The notes: generated by a model not told the origin, from the letters alone. A DNA stretch of 64,000 nt from Ketobacter sp964016105 (GCA_964016105.1 CAXHEX010000011.1:1-64000), one strand, 5' to 3'; shown: positions 1 through 9,091, numbered from the stretch's first letter. Numbers and translations: made by a program.

Positions 1-6
1 TGCTCT

Positions 7-2688
7 TTAAGTTGGATACGGTATTATCGCATTTTGGGGCTTTTTCAACAGCCTGTTAGTCAATGACTCTTCAATAACGAAATGCCCTATGGCACTGATC
101 GCACCGGCCTGTTCTGCGATGGGAATAAATTCATTCGGTGCCACCGTTCCCAAGCTGGGGTTGTTCCAACGCAGCAACACCTCCACTCCCATCACCCGCT
201 CTGTTTTTAAACAGACCTTGGGCTGATACACCAGATTAAACTCGCCCCTTTCCAGTGCACCACGAATGTGCTGTTCCACCAGGAAACGTCGCTCCACAAT
301 TTCGTTTAACTGGGATGTATAGAATGCACAATGGGATCCACCATTTTGTTTCGCACTGTACATGGCCAGGTCAGCCTTGCGCATCAGTTCAACGGTGTGT
401 TGGCCATCATCCGGGTATATAGCAACGCCAATACTGGCGGATACCACCAATTGACGGTCATCTAACAGGATGGGCTTCTCAAGCTCTCTAATCAAATGAG
501 TGGCAACACCGTTTCCATCCAGGGCATCATTTACCTCACTGATGAGAACAATAAATTCATCGCCACCCAAGCGGCCCACTGTGTCGCCTTCTCGAAGATT
601 ATTTAACAGCCGCCGCCCCACATGAACCAATAGTTCATCACCCACATTGTGACCGAGAGTGTCGTTTACTTTCTTAAAATCATCCAGGTCGATATAGAGT
701 ACTCCCACTTTAGTTTGGCTGCGCTGAGCGCTTTTAATCATTTGTTGTAATCGATCATGGGATAGGTCCCGGTTGGGTAATTTTGTCAAGGAATCGAACT
801 GGGCTTGAAATCGTATCTTCTCCTCCTGCCTGCGTCGGATGGTAATGTCTTCTTTAACGGTTAAATATCCGGAAACGCTGTTATCTTCCGAAAAGATGGG
901 AGAAACATAGGCATATTCCCAAAAAAGCTCCCCGCTTTTGCGCCTGTTATGCTGTTCACCCTCCCAACCATTACTTTGCTTCAGGACTGCCCACATAGCT
1001 TCATTACTCTCTTTGCAAGTAGCATCGGCTTGTAAAAAACCAATGTTTCTACCCAGCGCCTCCGCTTCAGCATACCCCGATGTTTTCTCGAAGCTCTGAT
1101 TTACGTATTCAATTTTTCCATCGAAATCACAAATCATCACCGACACCGGGCTCTGCTCCACTGCCTGCAGCAGGGTTCGTATCTTCGCTTCTGCCGCCAC
1201 CCGCGCGGTGATATCACGACTCACCCCTAACACGCCGATCACGTCACCATTGGCTGCCTTTAATGGCGTCTTGATGGTTTCCAGGATCTCTTCATGACCA
1301 TCAGATTTGAATACCACTCTCTCTTCATTGCGAGATGGGCCACCTCTTTCCAGAGCCAGCTGATCATGTTTCCGAAAACGTCGAGCCAAGTCCGGGCTAA
1401 CGAAATCAAAGTCAGTTCGCCCCAAAATATCTTCTTCCGCTTCACCATAAAGCGCTTCAAAGCGGCGATTACAAGAAAGGTAGCGGCCATTGGGGTCCTT
1501 CAACCATATCAAATCGGGCATGGTATTCATTAAACCACGAACAAAATCCTTCTGTTTTTCAGACTCCCTCATCAACCTAGTTCGCAATAAAGATTCTCGG
1601 CCCAGGTACGCCGCCACCAACGCTAACAACGCAATGGTGACTAACGCAGCAACCACCTCCTGGCGATAGTTATTCCATAGAGTGCGCGGCCTAAACAGGA
1701 TCTTTGAGTTGGACGGCAGCAGAGCAAAATCAATATTGTGACGCTTGAGTTGATTGAAATCGAACATAGGCTGGTTGGTGCTTTCATCCAGAACCGGAAT
1801 CCGTGCAACCGGTGTGCCGCTAAGTATGGCCAGCGCCATTAAACCCGCTTGCCGCCCCTGCTCATATTGATTGATCAACAAACCACCCAATACTCCCTGA
1901 CCCAGACCATGCTCCCATAAATGGTAGATGGGACCATGGGTATTCCTAACAAGCTTGTCCAAAGTTTCTGGAAAAGAAATACTTTGATCGTCTCTATCTC
2001 GGAATGCCGATAACAACAAAATGGCATAGGTTTCATCCAATTGCCGCAGGCTCTGTTCATACTCAAGCCAACTGAGCGCACTTAAGTCAATCACAGTGAG
2101 GTCAATGGCCGGTCGCGCGGCCACCGCTTTACGGATACGCCTTAAATCAGCCTGACCACTGGGTGTGCCATCAACGATAACAGCCAATTTATTTCGAGTA
2201 GGGTCGATGGAGGCCATCAAATCCAGACTGCCAGAAGTAGAAACGCTCTCAATCACGCCGGTCACACCCTGGTGGGTGTCCATCTCCAGGCCCAGCTCCT
2301 CATTGTTCAGCCCTGTAAACACGATGGGCACTCCCGGAAACAACGGGCCTCTGTTCTGCAGCACCAGTTCAAGGGCATTATCATCGGATGTCATGACCAC
2401 ATCGTAGGCAGGCCTTTTACTGATCTTGCGCGCCAGTAAGGTAAGAAAAAGCGCCTGGGATTGGCTGTCAAAGTGGCGTTTGCTGTCCATAAACTCGACG
2501 TCGATGGTAACGCCCGTATCTTTGAATACCGAGTTTATGCCTTTAATTCGCCGTGCGTAGGTGGGGAATAGCGGATCATAGGAGTTGATGAGCAATATGC
2601 GTTTGCCTCGCAGCCCATCATCGGCGAGGGAAAAACCTGAATAAAAACAAAGCAACAGCACAACAGTAGCTGCATATAAACGTTGCAT
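7..2688 (-). CDS. Membrane diguanylate cyclase with periplasmic sensor, two PAS domains, GGDEF and a truncated EAL domain
   Basis: Predicted inner-membrane c-di-GMP enzyme of 893 residues. A signal peptide (about 1-22) is followed by an ABC_sub_bind-like periplasmic sensor (about 28-330), a membrane helix (345-363), PAS domains at about 385-495 and 505-620, and a GGDEF domain with intact GGDEF at 708-712. An EAL domain begins near 805 (the motif reads EVL) and keeps normal family sequence through FIPIAEQAG, but similarity stops near residue 876. Only 17 unrelated residues follow before the stop, so most of the phosphodiesterase domain is missing. Diguanylate cyclase activity is likely; phosphodiesterase activity is not. 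The break falls near base 60, where the DNA reads CTGTTGAAAAAGCCC, similar to ends of some insertion sequences (inference). Confidence 0.85.
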   Translation of the reverse strand: MQRLYAATVVLLLCFYSGFSLADDGLRGKRILLINSYDPLFPTYARRIKGINSVFKDTGVTIDVEFMDSKRHFDSQSQALFLTLLARKISKRPAYDVVMTSDDNALELVLQNRGPLFPGVPIVFTGLNNEELGLEMDTHQGVTGVIESVSTSGSLDLMASIDPTRNKLAVIVDGTPSGQADLRRIRKAVAARPAIDLTVIDLSALSWLEYEQSLRQLDETYAILLLSAFRDRDDQSISFPETLDKLVRNTHGPIYHLWEHGLGQGVLGGLLINQYEQGRQAGLMALAILSGTPVARIPVLDESTNQPMFDFNQLKRHNIDFALLPSNSKILFRPRTLWNNYRQEVVAALVTIALLALVAAYLGRESLLRTRLMRESEKQKDFVRGLMNTMPDLIWLKDPNGRYLSCNRRFEALYGEAEEDILGRTDFDFVSPDLARRFRKHDQLALERGGPSRNEERVVFKSDGHEEILETIKTPLKAANGDVIGVLGVSRDITARVAAEAKIRTLLQAVEQSPVSVMICDFDGKIEYVNQSFEKTSGYAEAEALGRNIGFLQADATCKESNEAMWAVLKQSNGWEGEQHNRRKSGELFWEYAYVSPIFSEDNSVSGYLTVKEDITIRRRQEEKIRFQAQFDSLTKLPNRDLSHDRLQQMIKSAQRSQTKVGVLYIDLDDFKKVNDTLGHNVGDELLVHVGRRLLNNLREGDTVGRLGGDEFIVLISEVNDALDGNGVATHLIRELEKPILLDDRQLVVSASIGVAIYPDDGQHTVELMRKADLAMYSAKQNGGSHCAFYTSQLNEIVERRFLVEQHIRGALERGEFNLVYQPKVCLKTERVMGVEVLLRWNNPSLGTVAPNEFIPIAEQAGAISAIGHFVIEESLTNRLLKKPQNAIIPYPT

Positions 2689-2746
2689 TGGCAGCCTGAA
2701 AACCTTCCGTGGGTTTGACCTTCTTTAAAGAGTAGTACAGACAGCG

Positions 2747-2986
2747 TTAAGTTAATAGACCACCCCCATGGTGCACGCCCGCAAACCGCTGCAATATGCG
2801 TTGCATTTCATCCACGCTCATATCCACTTTTTCCACCACGCGACCGTACAGCAGTACCGTGGGCACATTGCGATCGCCCAGCTCACGCTGGGCTTCCTGC
2901 AAACACACCAATACCGCCCTTTCCTTTTGGGTTAAACCATCGCGCGCATCGGGAATATCATCAAAGGGGCTGGGTTGATCAATCAT
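2747..2986 (-). CDS. Small conserved hypothetical protein
   Basis: A 79-residue protein of unknown function. The start at 2986 (MIDQPSPFDD) is chosen over an upstream in-frame ATG because a GGAGG ribosome-binding site lies at 2992-2996. Residues about 17-70 look all-helical and charged, with no membrane segment or cysteine cluster; the C-terminus is HHGGGLLT. It starts 13 bp after the stop of the glutathionyl-hydroquinone reductase gene on the same strand, so the two are probably co-transcribed. I do not recognise a family. Confidence 0.65.
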   Translation of the reverse strand: MIDQPSPFDDIPDARDGLTQKERAVLVCLQEAQRELGDRNVPTVLLYGRVVEKVDMSVDEMQRILQRFAGVHHGGGLLT

Positions 2987-2999
2987 CAATAACCTCCGG

Positions 3000-3941
3000 T
3001 TATAGCAGGTAATCCAGCTCAGGTCCTTGCGGCACAATCTGAGTGGGATTGATCATAGTATGGCTGAAATAATAATGACGTTTAATATGGGTAAAATTAA
3101 CCGTTTCCGCCACACCGGGCCAATGATATAGCTCCCTGAGATACTTGGATAAATTTGGGTAGTCTTGCAGTCGTTTTTGGTTGCACTTGAAATGGCCATA
3201 GTACACCGCATCAAACCGAACCAGGGTGGTGAAAAGACGCCAGTCTGCCTCGGTGACTTGGTCGCCAACCAAATAAGGCTGCCCACCTAATTTGGTTTCC
3301 AACCCATCCAATGCATTGAATAGATCAACGAAGGCACCCTGATAGGCCTCTTGAGTGGTGGCAAAGCCGCAACGATACACACCGTTATTGATATTGTTAT
3401 AGACACCCTCATTCACTCGCTGAATTTCGTCCCGCAACCGCTCCGGGTAAAAGTCTTGCTCATCGCCGGTGATAGCATCAAATGCACTGTTCAACATACG
3501 AATGATTTCTGCTGATTCATTGCTAACGATGGTGTTGCGCTGTTTGTCCCAAAGCACTGGCACCGTAACTCGGCCGCTGTGTTTTGGGTTCACCTTCGTG
3601 TATAACTGATAAAGAAACTGCAGACCGGATACGGGACTGGCATCGTAACCCAGATCAACGCTGATGGAATCGTCCAATTCCCAGCCATTATCCAGCATCT
3701 CGGGCTTCACCACGGTCACGCCGATGTGAGATTCTAGCTGTTTTAGCTTGCGGAAGATCAAGGTGCGGTGTGCCCAAGGGCACGCAAGAGACACGAAAAG
3801 ATGATAACGTCCCGATTGCGCGGGGAAATCATCGTCACCTATCCAATTACGGAATTGACTGTCTTGGCGTTTGAATTTGCCGCCGCTGGATTTGGTGTCA
3901 TACCAATCTGTATGCCATATACCTTCAACTAACACGCCCAT
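3000..3941 (-). CDS. yqjG: Glutathionyl-hydroquinone reductase (YqjG/ECM4-type glutathione transferase)
   Basis: Cytoplasmic enzyme of the xi-class glutathione transferases that reduces glutathionyl-hydroquinones with glutathione. The N-terminal half carries the family signature ACPWAHRTLI, whose Cys is the catalytic thiol; the C-terminal half is an all-helical GST domain with the motif DAVYYGHFKCN. The start MGVLVEGIWHTDWYDT at 3941 matches family N-termini; a longer ORF begins at 4004 but adds atypical residues. At 313 residues the length is normal. It heads a probable two-gene unit with the 79-residue protein downstream. The gene symbol is by family resemblance. Confidence 0.88.
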   Translation of the reverse strand: MGVLVEGIWHTDWYDTKSSGGKFKRQDSQFRNWIGDDDFPAQSGRYHLFVSLACPWAHRTLIFRKLKQLESHIGVTVVKPEMLDNGWELDDSISVDLGYDASPVSGLQFLYQLYTKVNPKHSGRVTVPVLWDKQRNTIVSNESAEIIRMLNSAFDAITGDEQDFYPERLRDEIQRVNEGVYNNINNGVYRCGFATTQEAYQGAFVDLFNALDGLETKLGGQPYLVGDQVTEADWRLFTTLVRFDAVYYGHFKCNQKRLQDYPNLSKYLRELYHWPGVAETVNFTHIKRHYYFSHTMINPTQIVPQGPELDYLL

Positions 3942-4119
3942 TGTGTTCTCCTTGCTCCACTTAGTGCATTTCAACGGCTCCAGTCTAAAGCCCGCAGTGA
4001 ACAATAAAATCGCAAATTTATGAAAAGAGCTTTCGAAAAATTAGAAAGAAACGGTTCGGGTTTACAAAGGTACCCCGATTTTGAAGGTGCTTGAAATAGG
4101 CTGCGTTTGAACTGCCTAA

Positions 4120-4157
4120 TAATCCATGGTTCGCCACTAACGGCGGACCATGGATTA
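4120..4157. terminator. Strong hairpin downstream of the lipoprotein hydrolase
   Basis: A 16-bp inverted repeat with one G-T mismatch (4120-4135 against 4142-4157, arms beginning TAATCCATGG) and a 6-base loop. It sits 15 bp beyond the stop of the minus-strand hydrolase, in the right place for a transcript end, but no T-tract follows on either strand. It may therefore act as a stability hairpin or a protein-binding palindrome instead. Confidence 0.4.
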
Positions 4158-4172
4158 CTGAAAATTTACACG

Positions 4173-5684
4173 TTATTGGACGCTAGCATAGGTGCAATCA
4201 TCCAATGTGCCCAAGGCTGCAACTTTATCGGCGCTGGTCACAAGATTGTATTGCTCACCTTCCACATTGGTGCAATTTTCGACGTCATAGGGCTCACCAC
4301 CATTGCCGTTTTTCAACTCCAAATCCAAAAACTGTATGATCGGATCCTGAACCCTATTCCTTTGCCAACTGCTAATTGAGTGTTCCACCACACCTTCAGC
4401 ATAAACAAGCATCGTGGCTTTCATATTTACGTTGTTCAATATGGTTTCAAAAGTGGGCTGTGCCGTGGCCCAGGGTGACAACTTATCAGTGACCCCATGA
4501 ATTAATAACATAGGCGGCAGCTGTGACACATCCGCTTGAAAATTATCTATGGCTGAAAATTCAGGAAAGCGAATATTTTTAGAGCCACTTCTACCATTAA
4601 CAAAATCCGCTGCTGCCAGGGTATTATCGTCCTTATTATCAAATAACCCCATCATCAGGTTTTGCCTTTTTTTAGAATTATCTGCCACGTAGTCTGGCAC
4701 CGAGGCAGGGTCATTAATCCAATAGTAGAAACTTCCCACTGCGGCACGATGAATAATACTTTCTATACCCGCAAGGGTGTTGGCCCGACTATCCATGGGT
4801 AATTTTGGGTTGGTGGCTTTTCTAATGGATTCAATCGCCAACTCCCGCACCAGCCAGTTATCTTGATCCGCCGCCATTTGCAAGGTGTCATAGGAACCGG
4901 ATATAGATACAAAGGCCGACACCTTGGTGGATTCATCATATGGGTTTGTTTGACTGTCCGGGAAATTACACCCTGGCCCACTATCACCGGCAAGATAATT
5001 GGGATCAGCCCCATCTGTACTGTCTAGAATTTCGGTGCCCGTACTGAGAACGGCCATACTCGAGGCTTGAGCCCCAAAAGAGTGTCCCACCACAGCGATA
5101 AGCGGCTCCCCAGCATCGGATAGTTGAACGTTTAACTCACCCTTAGGGTCTGCCTTGACGTAACGAATCATGCAGGCAATATCCTGAGCCTGATGGGGAT
5201 ATCGATAAGCCTGCTTATCGTACTCAAGCAAAATATCCAGTCCAAACCCACTCTCAGCTTGAGCCAAACGATAAGAAGGAAGCACAACCAAATAGCCTGC
5301 TTCCACCAGCGCATTGACTAAAAAAACAATATCATCACGCAGATCGTGCACCCCAGAACCACCGTGCGCAATGATAACGGCGGGGAAAGATCCACCGCCA
5401 CTGCGTTTCAAATAGGTAAAGCCCATTAAGTCAGAAACATTTGAACCATCGGATCGAATGTCAACATTAAAGTTGTCACCCCCTCTTACGGTTGCTACGG
5501 GGGATGTGTCTCTGATGGATTGAACTTCCGTTGCCAGGGCTCTCAACTTGGGATCTGATCCGTTATAACTGCGGTCGTTATAGTTCGCTTTACTGTCACC
5601 ACTTCCACAACCGCTTATCAGGGCTAACCCCAAAAAAAGCGAGCCTGTCGCCAACGATCTTAACCCCATAAAATCACATTTCAT
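4173..5684 (-). CDS. Lipoprotein alpha/beta hydrolase (putative esterase or dienelactone-hydrolase-like)
   Basis: Predicted membrane-anchored esterase of 503 residues. The N-terminus is a lipoprotein signal with lipobox ISGC (Cys26). An alpha/beta-hydrolase core follows: oxyanion strand IAHGGSG near 105-111, nucleophile elbow GHSFGA with Ser202, likely acid Asp400 in HGVTDKLSPW and His435 in VVEHS. The last 60 residues contain two cysteines in a small tail after the fold. Substrate unknown; the layout recalls secreted esterases and cutinase-like enzymes. Monocistronic: its own hairpin lies downstream, and a 163-bp gap separates it from the TetR gene. Confidence 0.8.
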   Translation of the reverse strand: MKCDFMGLRSLATGSLFLGLALISGCGSGDSKANYNDRSYNGSDPKLRALATEVQSIRDTSPVATVRGGDNFNVDIRSDGSNVSDLMGFTYLKRSGGGSFPAVIIAHGGSGVHDLRDDIVFLVNALVEAGYLVVLPSYRLAQAESGFGLDILLEYDKQAYRYPHQAQDIACMIRYVKADPKGELNVQLSDAGEPLIAVVGHSFGAQASSMAVLSTGTEILDSTDGADPNYLAGDSGPGCNFPDSQTNPYDESTKVSAFVSISGSYDTLQMAADQDNWLVRELAIESIRKATNPKLPMDSRANTLAGIESIIHRAAVGSFYYWINDPASVPDYVADNSKKRQNLMMGLFDNKDDNTLAAADFVNGRSGSKNIRFPEFSAIDNFQADVSQLPPMLLIHGVTDKLSPWATAQPTFETILNNVNMKATMLVYAEGVVEHSISSWQRNRVQDPIIQFLDLELKNGNGGEPYDVENCTNVEGEQYNLVTSADKVAALGTLDDCTYASVQ

Positions 5685-5847
5685 TTTTTAATTCCCTTTA
5701 ATTAAATTGGGGCACAATTCTAAGAAAGTTAAGTTAGGGAGTAAACGTCTACAAATAGGAATGGATGTGGATTCAACGCTGTAACAAACACAAAGATCGA
5801 GGGGGGGTAGTCTCTAAAACTGATTTTGCTTACTCAGTGAAAGTATT

Positions 5848-6546
5848 TTAAGCCGCCACCGCGCGACGACAAAAATCCCATACATCGTCCGCCAGTTGCT
5901 TTTTGGTTTCGTGATCCACACCAATGTCTTCAGCGGTAAGCAATTCCGTGTGCACCGTGGTGGATACCAGGTTATAAAATAAGGTAGCAAGCCGCTTTGG
6001 GTCTCCCTCACGTACTACGCCCGCTTCCATTCCTTCAGTCAGTTGCTGCTGAATCAGGTCGATCAGAGGCTGGAGAGCCGCCTTTAATTCCGCCGGACGG
6101 GATTCCGCTAAGCGCAGGTGCTCACGGCTGAGGGCGGCACTACGACGGTCGTTGCTGGTAGTACCTGGCTGCATACTTTTGCCGATGACAATGAACTTCA
6201 CGATCATTTGCAGTCGGTCCAAGGGATTTTCAATTTTAGCCACGTTTTCCGCAAATAAGCGCGCCGCCCTCAGAATGGTTTCTTCGAATACTGCCAGTAC
6301 CAGATCGTCCTTACTTTCAAACCGCTCATAAAATGCTCGACGAGACAAACCAGTGCGACTCAAAACCGCTCGAATGGTAAGGCCTTCCAGCCCAGCCTCA
6401 TCCAATATTTCATAGGCGGCATCCACCGCTTTGCGGCTGCGTTCCAGCAGTTGGTCGTGGCCCGATTCAATCACCCGCTGCGCTGATCGTTGCTCCCAGC
6501 GGGCGGGGTTTTTAGGGGTATTCTTGGCCGATAGAGGCTTATTCAT
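5848..6546 (-). CDS. TetR/AcrR-family repressor divergent to a fatty-acid/sterol hydroxylase
   Basis: Transcriptional regulator of 232 residues. A basic 35-residue N-terminal extension precedes the TetR DNA-binding domain; the helix-turn-helix reads TIRAVLSRTGLSRRAFYERFESKDDL (about 56-81). The rest is a helical ligand domain of unknown specificity. It is transcribed divergently from the membrane hydroxylase gene. The shared region holds two GAGAAC-N3-GTTC palindromes, one 24 bp upstream of this ATG and one over the predicted transcript start of the hydroxylase, which suggests it represses both itself and its neighbour (inference). Confidence 0.85.
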   Translation of the reverse strand: MNKPLSAKNTPKNPARWEQRSAQRVIESGHDQLLERSRKAVDAAYEILDEAGLEGLTIRAVLSRTGLSRRAFYERFESKDDLVLAVFEETILRAARLFAENVAKIENPLDRLQMIVKFIVIGKSMQPGTTSNDRRSAALSREHLRLAESRPAELKAALQPLIDLIQQQLTEGMEAGVVREGDPKRLATLFYNLVSTTVHTELLTAEDIGVDHETKKQLADDVWDFCRRAVAA

Positions 6547-6570
6547 AGGTTTTGGACGCTGATCAACTGG

Positions 6571-6585
6571 GAGAACTGTGTTCCC
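6571..6585. promoter_or_regulatory. Operator-like palindrome, copy 1 (GAGAAC-N3-GTTCCC)
   Basis: Imperfect 15-bp palindrome with arms GAGAAC and GTTCCC around TGT. It lies 24 bp upstream of the minus-strand tetR ATG and shares both half-sites, with one base difference, with the perfect palindrome at 6682-6696. Best read as the autoregulatory site of the TetR protein. Confidence 0.5.
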
Positions 6586-6648
6586 CTATTTCGCCCTTTT
6601 TATCTACCTATGTCAACTTGCTATGGAGACTTGCACCCTAAATTTCCC

Positions 6649-6677
6649 TTGACTAACGGGCCAAATAACGGTTTACT
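6649..6677 (+). promoter_or_regulatory. Sigma-70-type promoter of the hydroxylase gene
   Basis: TTGACT at 6649-6654 and TTTACT at 6672-6677, separated by exactly 17 bases, predict a transcript start near 6684. This lies downstream of an in-frame ATG at 6610, which argues that the hydroxylase starts at 6715 or 6727 rather than at 6610. Confidence 0.5.
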
Positions 6678-6681
6678 CTCC

Positions 6682-6696
6682 GAGAACGCCGTTCTC
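6682..6696. promoter_or_regulatory. Operator-like palindrome, copy 2 (GAGAAC-GCC-GTTCTC)
   Basis: A perfect 15-bp palindrome placed over the predicted transcript start of the hydroxylase gene, where bound repressor would block initiation. It is the second copy of the motif found in front of the divergent tetR. Confidence 0.55.
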
Positions 6697-6714
6697 AAGG
6701 CTCTTTTAACAAAA

Positions 6715-7539
6715 ATGGGTACCGCTATGGATTTTTTTAGTTCGTTCTCCTTGCCAGAAGGATACAATTTGGGCCTTTCCCTGGCCGCCTTCGCCAGCAT
6801 TATTGGTTTTCAAATATTCAGCCGCAGCTTGGGTAAAGCCATTCCGGCTTTTGGCCGCGCCGCCAAAATCAATAAAGAGGTATACGACAAAAAAATGGAG
6901 CGGCAAATCTACGCCGACAACCAGAAGCTCAACCGTAAGTGGGGCTTAGTGGATACCCTGGTGATTTTCTTTTTGATCATCCCCTTCTGTATCACATCCG
7001 AATGGCAGGGCTGGGGAACCATGCTGTTGAACGTATTCATCATTCTGATGTTCTACGATTTCTTCTACTATCTCACCCACCGTTTTATCTTTCACAGCAC
7101 GGGTGATCGCAAGGGCCCTTTACAGTGGGTACATGCAGTGCACCACCAGCAACATAATCCTTGCCGAGGCGACTCCAGCTATATACACCCGCTGGAAGTA
7201 GCCATTGGTTTAGCATTGTATGCCGGTAGTATATTTGTGCTGTCCCGCTTTATGGGTGATTTCCATATTGCCACTATCGTGATTACCTGGGTTGCCTTCT
7301 CTGAAATCAACAACCATAACCACGACCGTTGGGAAGAGTCTCAATTTCCCTTCAAGTATTTGGATTACGCCTCCAAGATGCATCACGTTCACCACTCTCG
7401 ATTCACCAGCGGTAACTTTGCCACTATTTCACTGTTTTACGATTGGTTGTTCGGCACCATGGACTACGGCGATGGTTGGGGCAAAAACAAACGCACGCCA
7501 AAGACCAAGAGCAACGAAACGGCCGGCGCAGCAAGTTAA
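6715..7539 (+). CDS. Sterol desaturase / fatty acid hydroxylase superfamily membrane protein
   Basis: Di-iron membrane oxygenase of 274 residues. It has at least three hydrophobic segments and the clustered histidine motifs of the superfamily: HRFIFH, HAVHHQQHN, NHNH and HHVHH, which would bind two irons. The substrate (fatty acid, sterol or other lipid) cannot be read from sequence. The start at 6715 (MGTAMDF) is chosen because a good promoter at 6649-6677 places the transcript start near 6684; 6727 is an alternative. It is divergent from, and probably repressed by, the TetR protein. A Rho-independent terminator follows. Confidence 0.85.
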   Translation: MGTAMDFFSSFSLPEGYNLGLSLAAFASIIGFQIFSRSLGKAIPAFGRAAKINKEVYDKKMERQIYADNQKLNRKWGLVDTLVIFFLIIPFCITSEWQGWGTMLLNVFIILMFYDFFYYLTHRFIFHSTGDRKGPLQWVHAVHHQQHNPCRGDSSYIHPLEVAIGLALYAGSIFVLSRFMGDFHIATIVITWVAFSEINNHNHDRWEESQFPFKYLDYASKMHHVHHSRFTSGNFATISLFYDWLFGTMDYGDGWGKNKRTPKTKSNETAGAAS

Positions 7540-7563
7540 CCCTGGCAACAGAATGATCTCAAA

Positions 7564-7597
7564 AGCCCGCTTCAATTTTATTGTGGCGGGTTTTTTT
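7564..7597 (+). terminator. Rho-independent terminator after the hydroxylase gene
   Basis: CCCGC at 7566-7570 pairs with GCGGG at 7586-7590, with flanking A-T and G-T pairs, followed by seven T residues. It lies between the hydroxylase stop and the convergent Crp-like gene. Confidence 0.7.
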
Positions 7598-7608
7598 GTG
7601 GGCTTGGG

Positions 7609-8193
7609 TTACCGGTTACGTATTCTACTCAAGGCTACGGGGGTAATACCCAAGTAGCTAGCCACATGATACTGGGTAATACGCTGCTCCAGCCCCGGAT
7701 AACGTTGCTGAAAAGTACGGTATCGGGTCTCGGCATCATCCAACAAAAATTCAGCTTCCCGTTGTTCCTTTCGCTGGTAGAGTTGTTCCACCAACAATCG
7801 CCCCAGACGCTCCCAGCAAGTTGCACGACCAAACATCTCTGTAACCTGATCCAAAGACGCCACCAGCAGAGTGGTATCCTCCATGGCTTGAATAGTAAAT
7901 CGCGCAGGTGTGTTCGATAACCAAGCGCTGTAGGCCGCCGCAAATTGATTTTCCAGCACAAAGGACTTGTTCAACTCTTTGCCTTCTGGGGTGGTGTAAT
8001 ACATCCGCAGTAAGCCGCCGTTGACGAAACACAATTCGGTGGCTTCATCACCTGCGGCCTGAAACAACTGCTGCTTTGTAACGGGTCTTAGGGAGAACAA
8101 CGCCAAAAACGCCTGACATTCAGTGGCAGAAGGCGCCACTAAGGCGTTAAGTACCCGCTCAAGGGCGGGGAAACTAGAAGCGTTTGTTTCCAT
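7609..8193 (-). CDS. Crp/Fnr-family transcriptional regulator
   Basis: Regulator of 194 residues: a cyclic-nucleotide-binding-type beta domain (about 15-130, containing CFVNGGLLRMYY and KSFVLENQFAAAY) and a C-terminal winged helix whose recognition segment is ASYLGITPVALSRIRNR at the extreme C-terminus. The ligand-pocket residues of true cAMP receptors are not evident, so the effector is unknown; similar proteins are often atypical family members near oxidoreductase genes. The start at 8193 (METNASSFPALERV) is chosen over an upstream in-frame codon at 8265, which would run towards the divergent SRPBCC gene. Confidence 0.8.
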   Translation of the reverse strand: METNASSFPALERVLNALVAPSATECQAFLALFSLRPVTKQQLFQAAGDEATELCFVNGGLLRMYYTTPEGKELNKSFVLENQFAAAYSAWLSNTPARFTIQAMEDTTLLVASLDQVTEMFGRATCWERLGRLLVEQLYQRKEQREAEFLLDDAETRYRTFQQRYPGLEQRITQYHVASYLGITPVALSRIRNR

Positions 8194-8291
8194 GAAATGG
8201 AGTTTTCCCGTTTTGTTATACCAGGTTAATGAGGCTGACCATTGTGATGGCGATAATGATTCCATTCATCCCCAATGACATGGAGTTCAAT

Positions 8292-8834
8292 ATGAATCTG
8301 TCCCCTATGAGCAGTGCCACTAAAGTAAGCCTAATCTTGAGCACAATCGCAAGCATGATCAGTCTGGGTGGATGCTCTTCCATCGCCATTAGAACCATGA
8401 TTGAAATTGACGCCCCAAAAGCAGACGTTTACGCCATACTGGCGGATCTGGATGCCTACCCACAATGGAACCCCTACCATCGCCGGGTTTCAGGGGCCTT
8501 TGAGGAAGGAGCTAAGTTGAATGTGGAAATCACTCGCCCCGATGGCAAGCACGTTCGAATTCCCCCCCATATTATCCGCATTGAGGAAAACCAGGAGATT
8601 AGCTGGGGTGGTGGAATTAAAGGCGTATTCTTCGGTGAACACCGATTTCTGTTGCGAACCACACAAGACGGTCAAACGGTACTGGAACACAACGAAGATT
8701 TCAGTGGTATCGCCATTGGCTTTGCCGATCTACCGGCAGACGTCATAACGAAAGGATACCAGCAAATGAATCTGGCCCTAAAGCATCGGGCAGAAGCCAG
8801 GACAAAAGTCCAAATTAAGACTCCATATAAATAA
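8292..8834 (+). CDS. SRPBCC-family lipoprotein (START/Bet v1-like fold)
   Basis: A 180-residue protein with an N-terminal lipoprotein signal (lipobox SLGGC) followed by an SRPBCC domain: IEIDAPKADVYAILADLDAYPQWNPY is the classic first strand and helix of polyketide-cyclase/START-like hydrophobic-pocket proteins, and the C-terminal helix MNLALKHRAEA is present. Anchoring of such a domain to a membrane is uncommon. The start at 8292 is chosen for the GGAG at 8282-8285; upstream ATGs lack one. Ligand unknown. Divergent to the Crp-like regulator, which may control it. Confidence 0.75.
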   Translation: MNLSPMSSATKVSLILSTIASMISLGGCSSIAIRTMIEIDAPKADVYAILADLDAYPQWNPYHRRVSGAFEEGAKLNVEITRPDGKHVRIPPHIIRIEENQEISWGGGIKGVFFGEHRFLLRTTQDGQTVLEHNEDFSGIAIGFADLPADVITKGYQQMNLALKHRAEARTKVQIKTPYK

Positions 8835-9091
8835 ATGTCAGAACCTAAACAAACAAGGCAAATATTTTTTATCCATCGCTCTGCAATGGAAGGTTAAAAC
8901 TTTGAACTCTGAAGCACCAGCTGTCTGATTTTACTGGAAAAACATGGGGCAAATAGCCGCTATTGAATTTCGAGACCATTATTTGCCTCCAAACCTACCC
9001 ATATTCAGGCACCGTCTATACTGAGATGACCGTCGCAGATTTCACTGCAACTCAAATTGTCTCAAAACCCTAAAGCATTCAAGGTAAAACA

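Noticed and set aside
6610..6714. N-terminal extension of the hydroxylase ORF to an ATG at 6610.
   Set aside because: The promoter and operator at 6649-6696 lie inside this stretch, and the extra residues are polar and unlike family N-termini.
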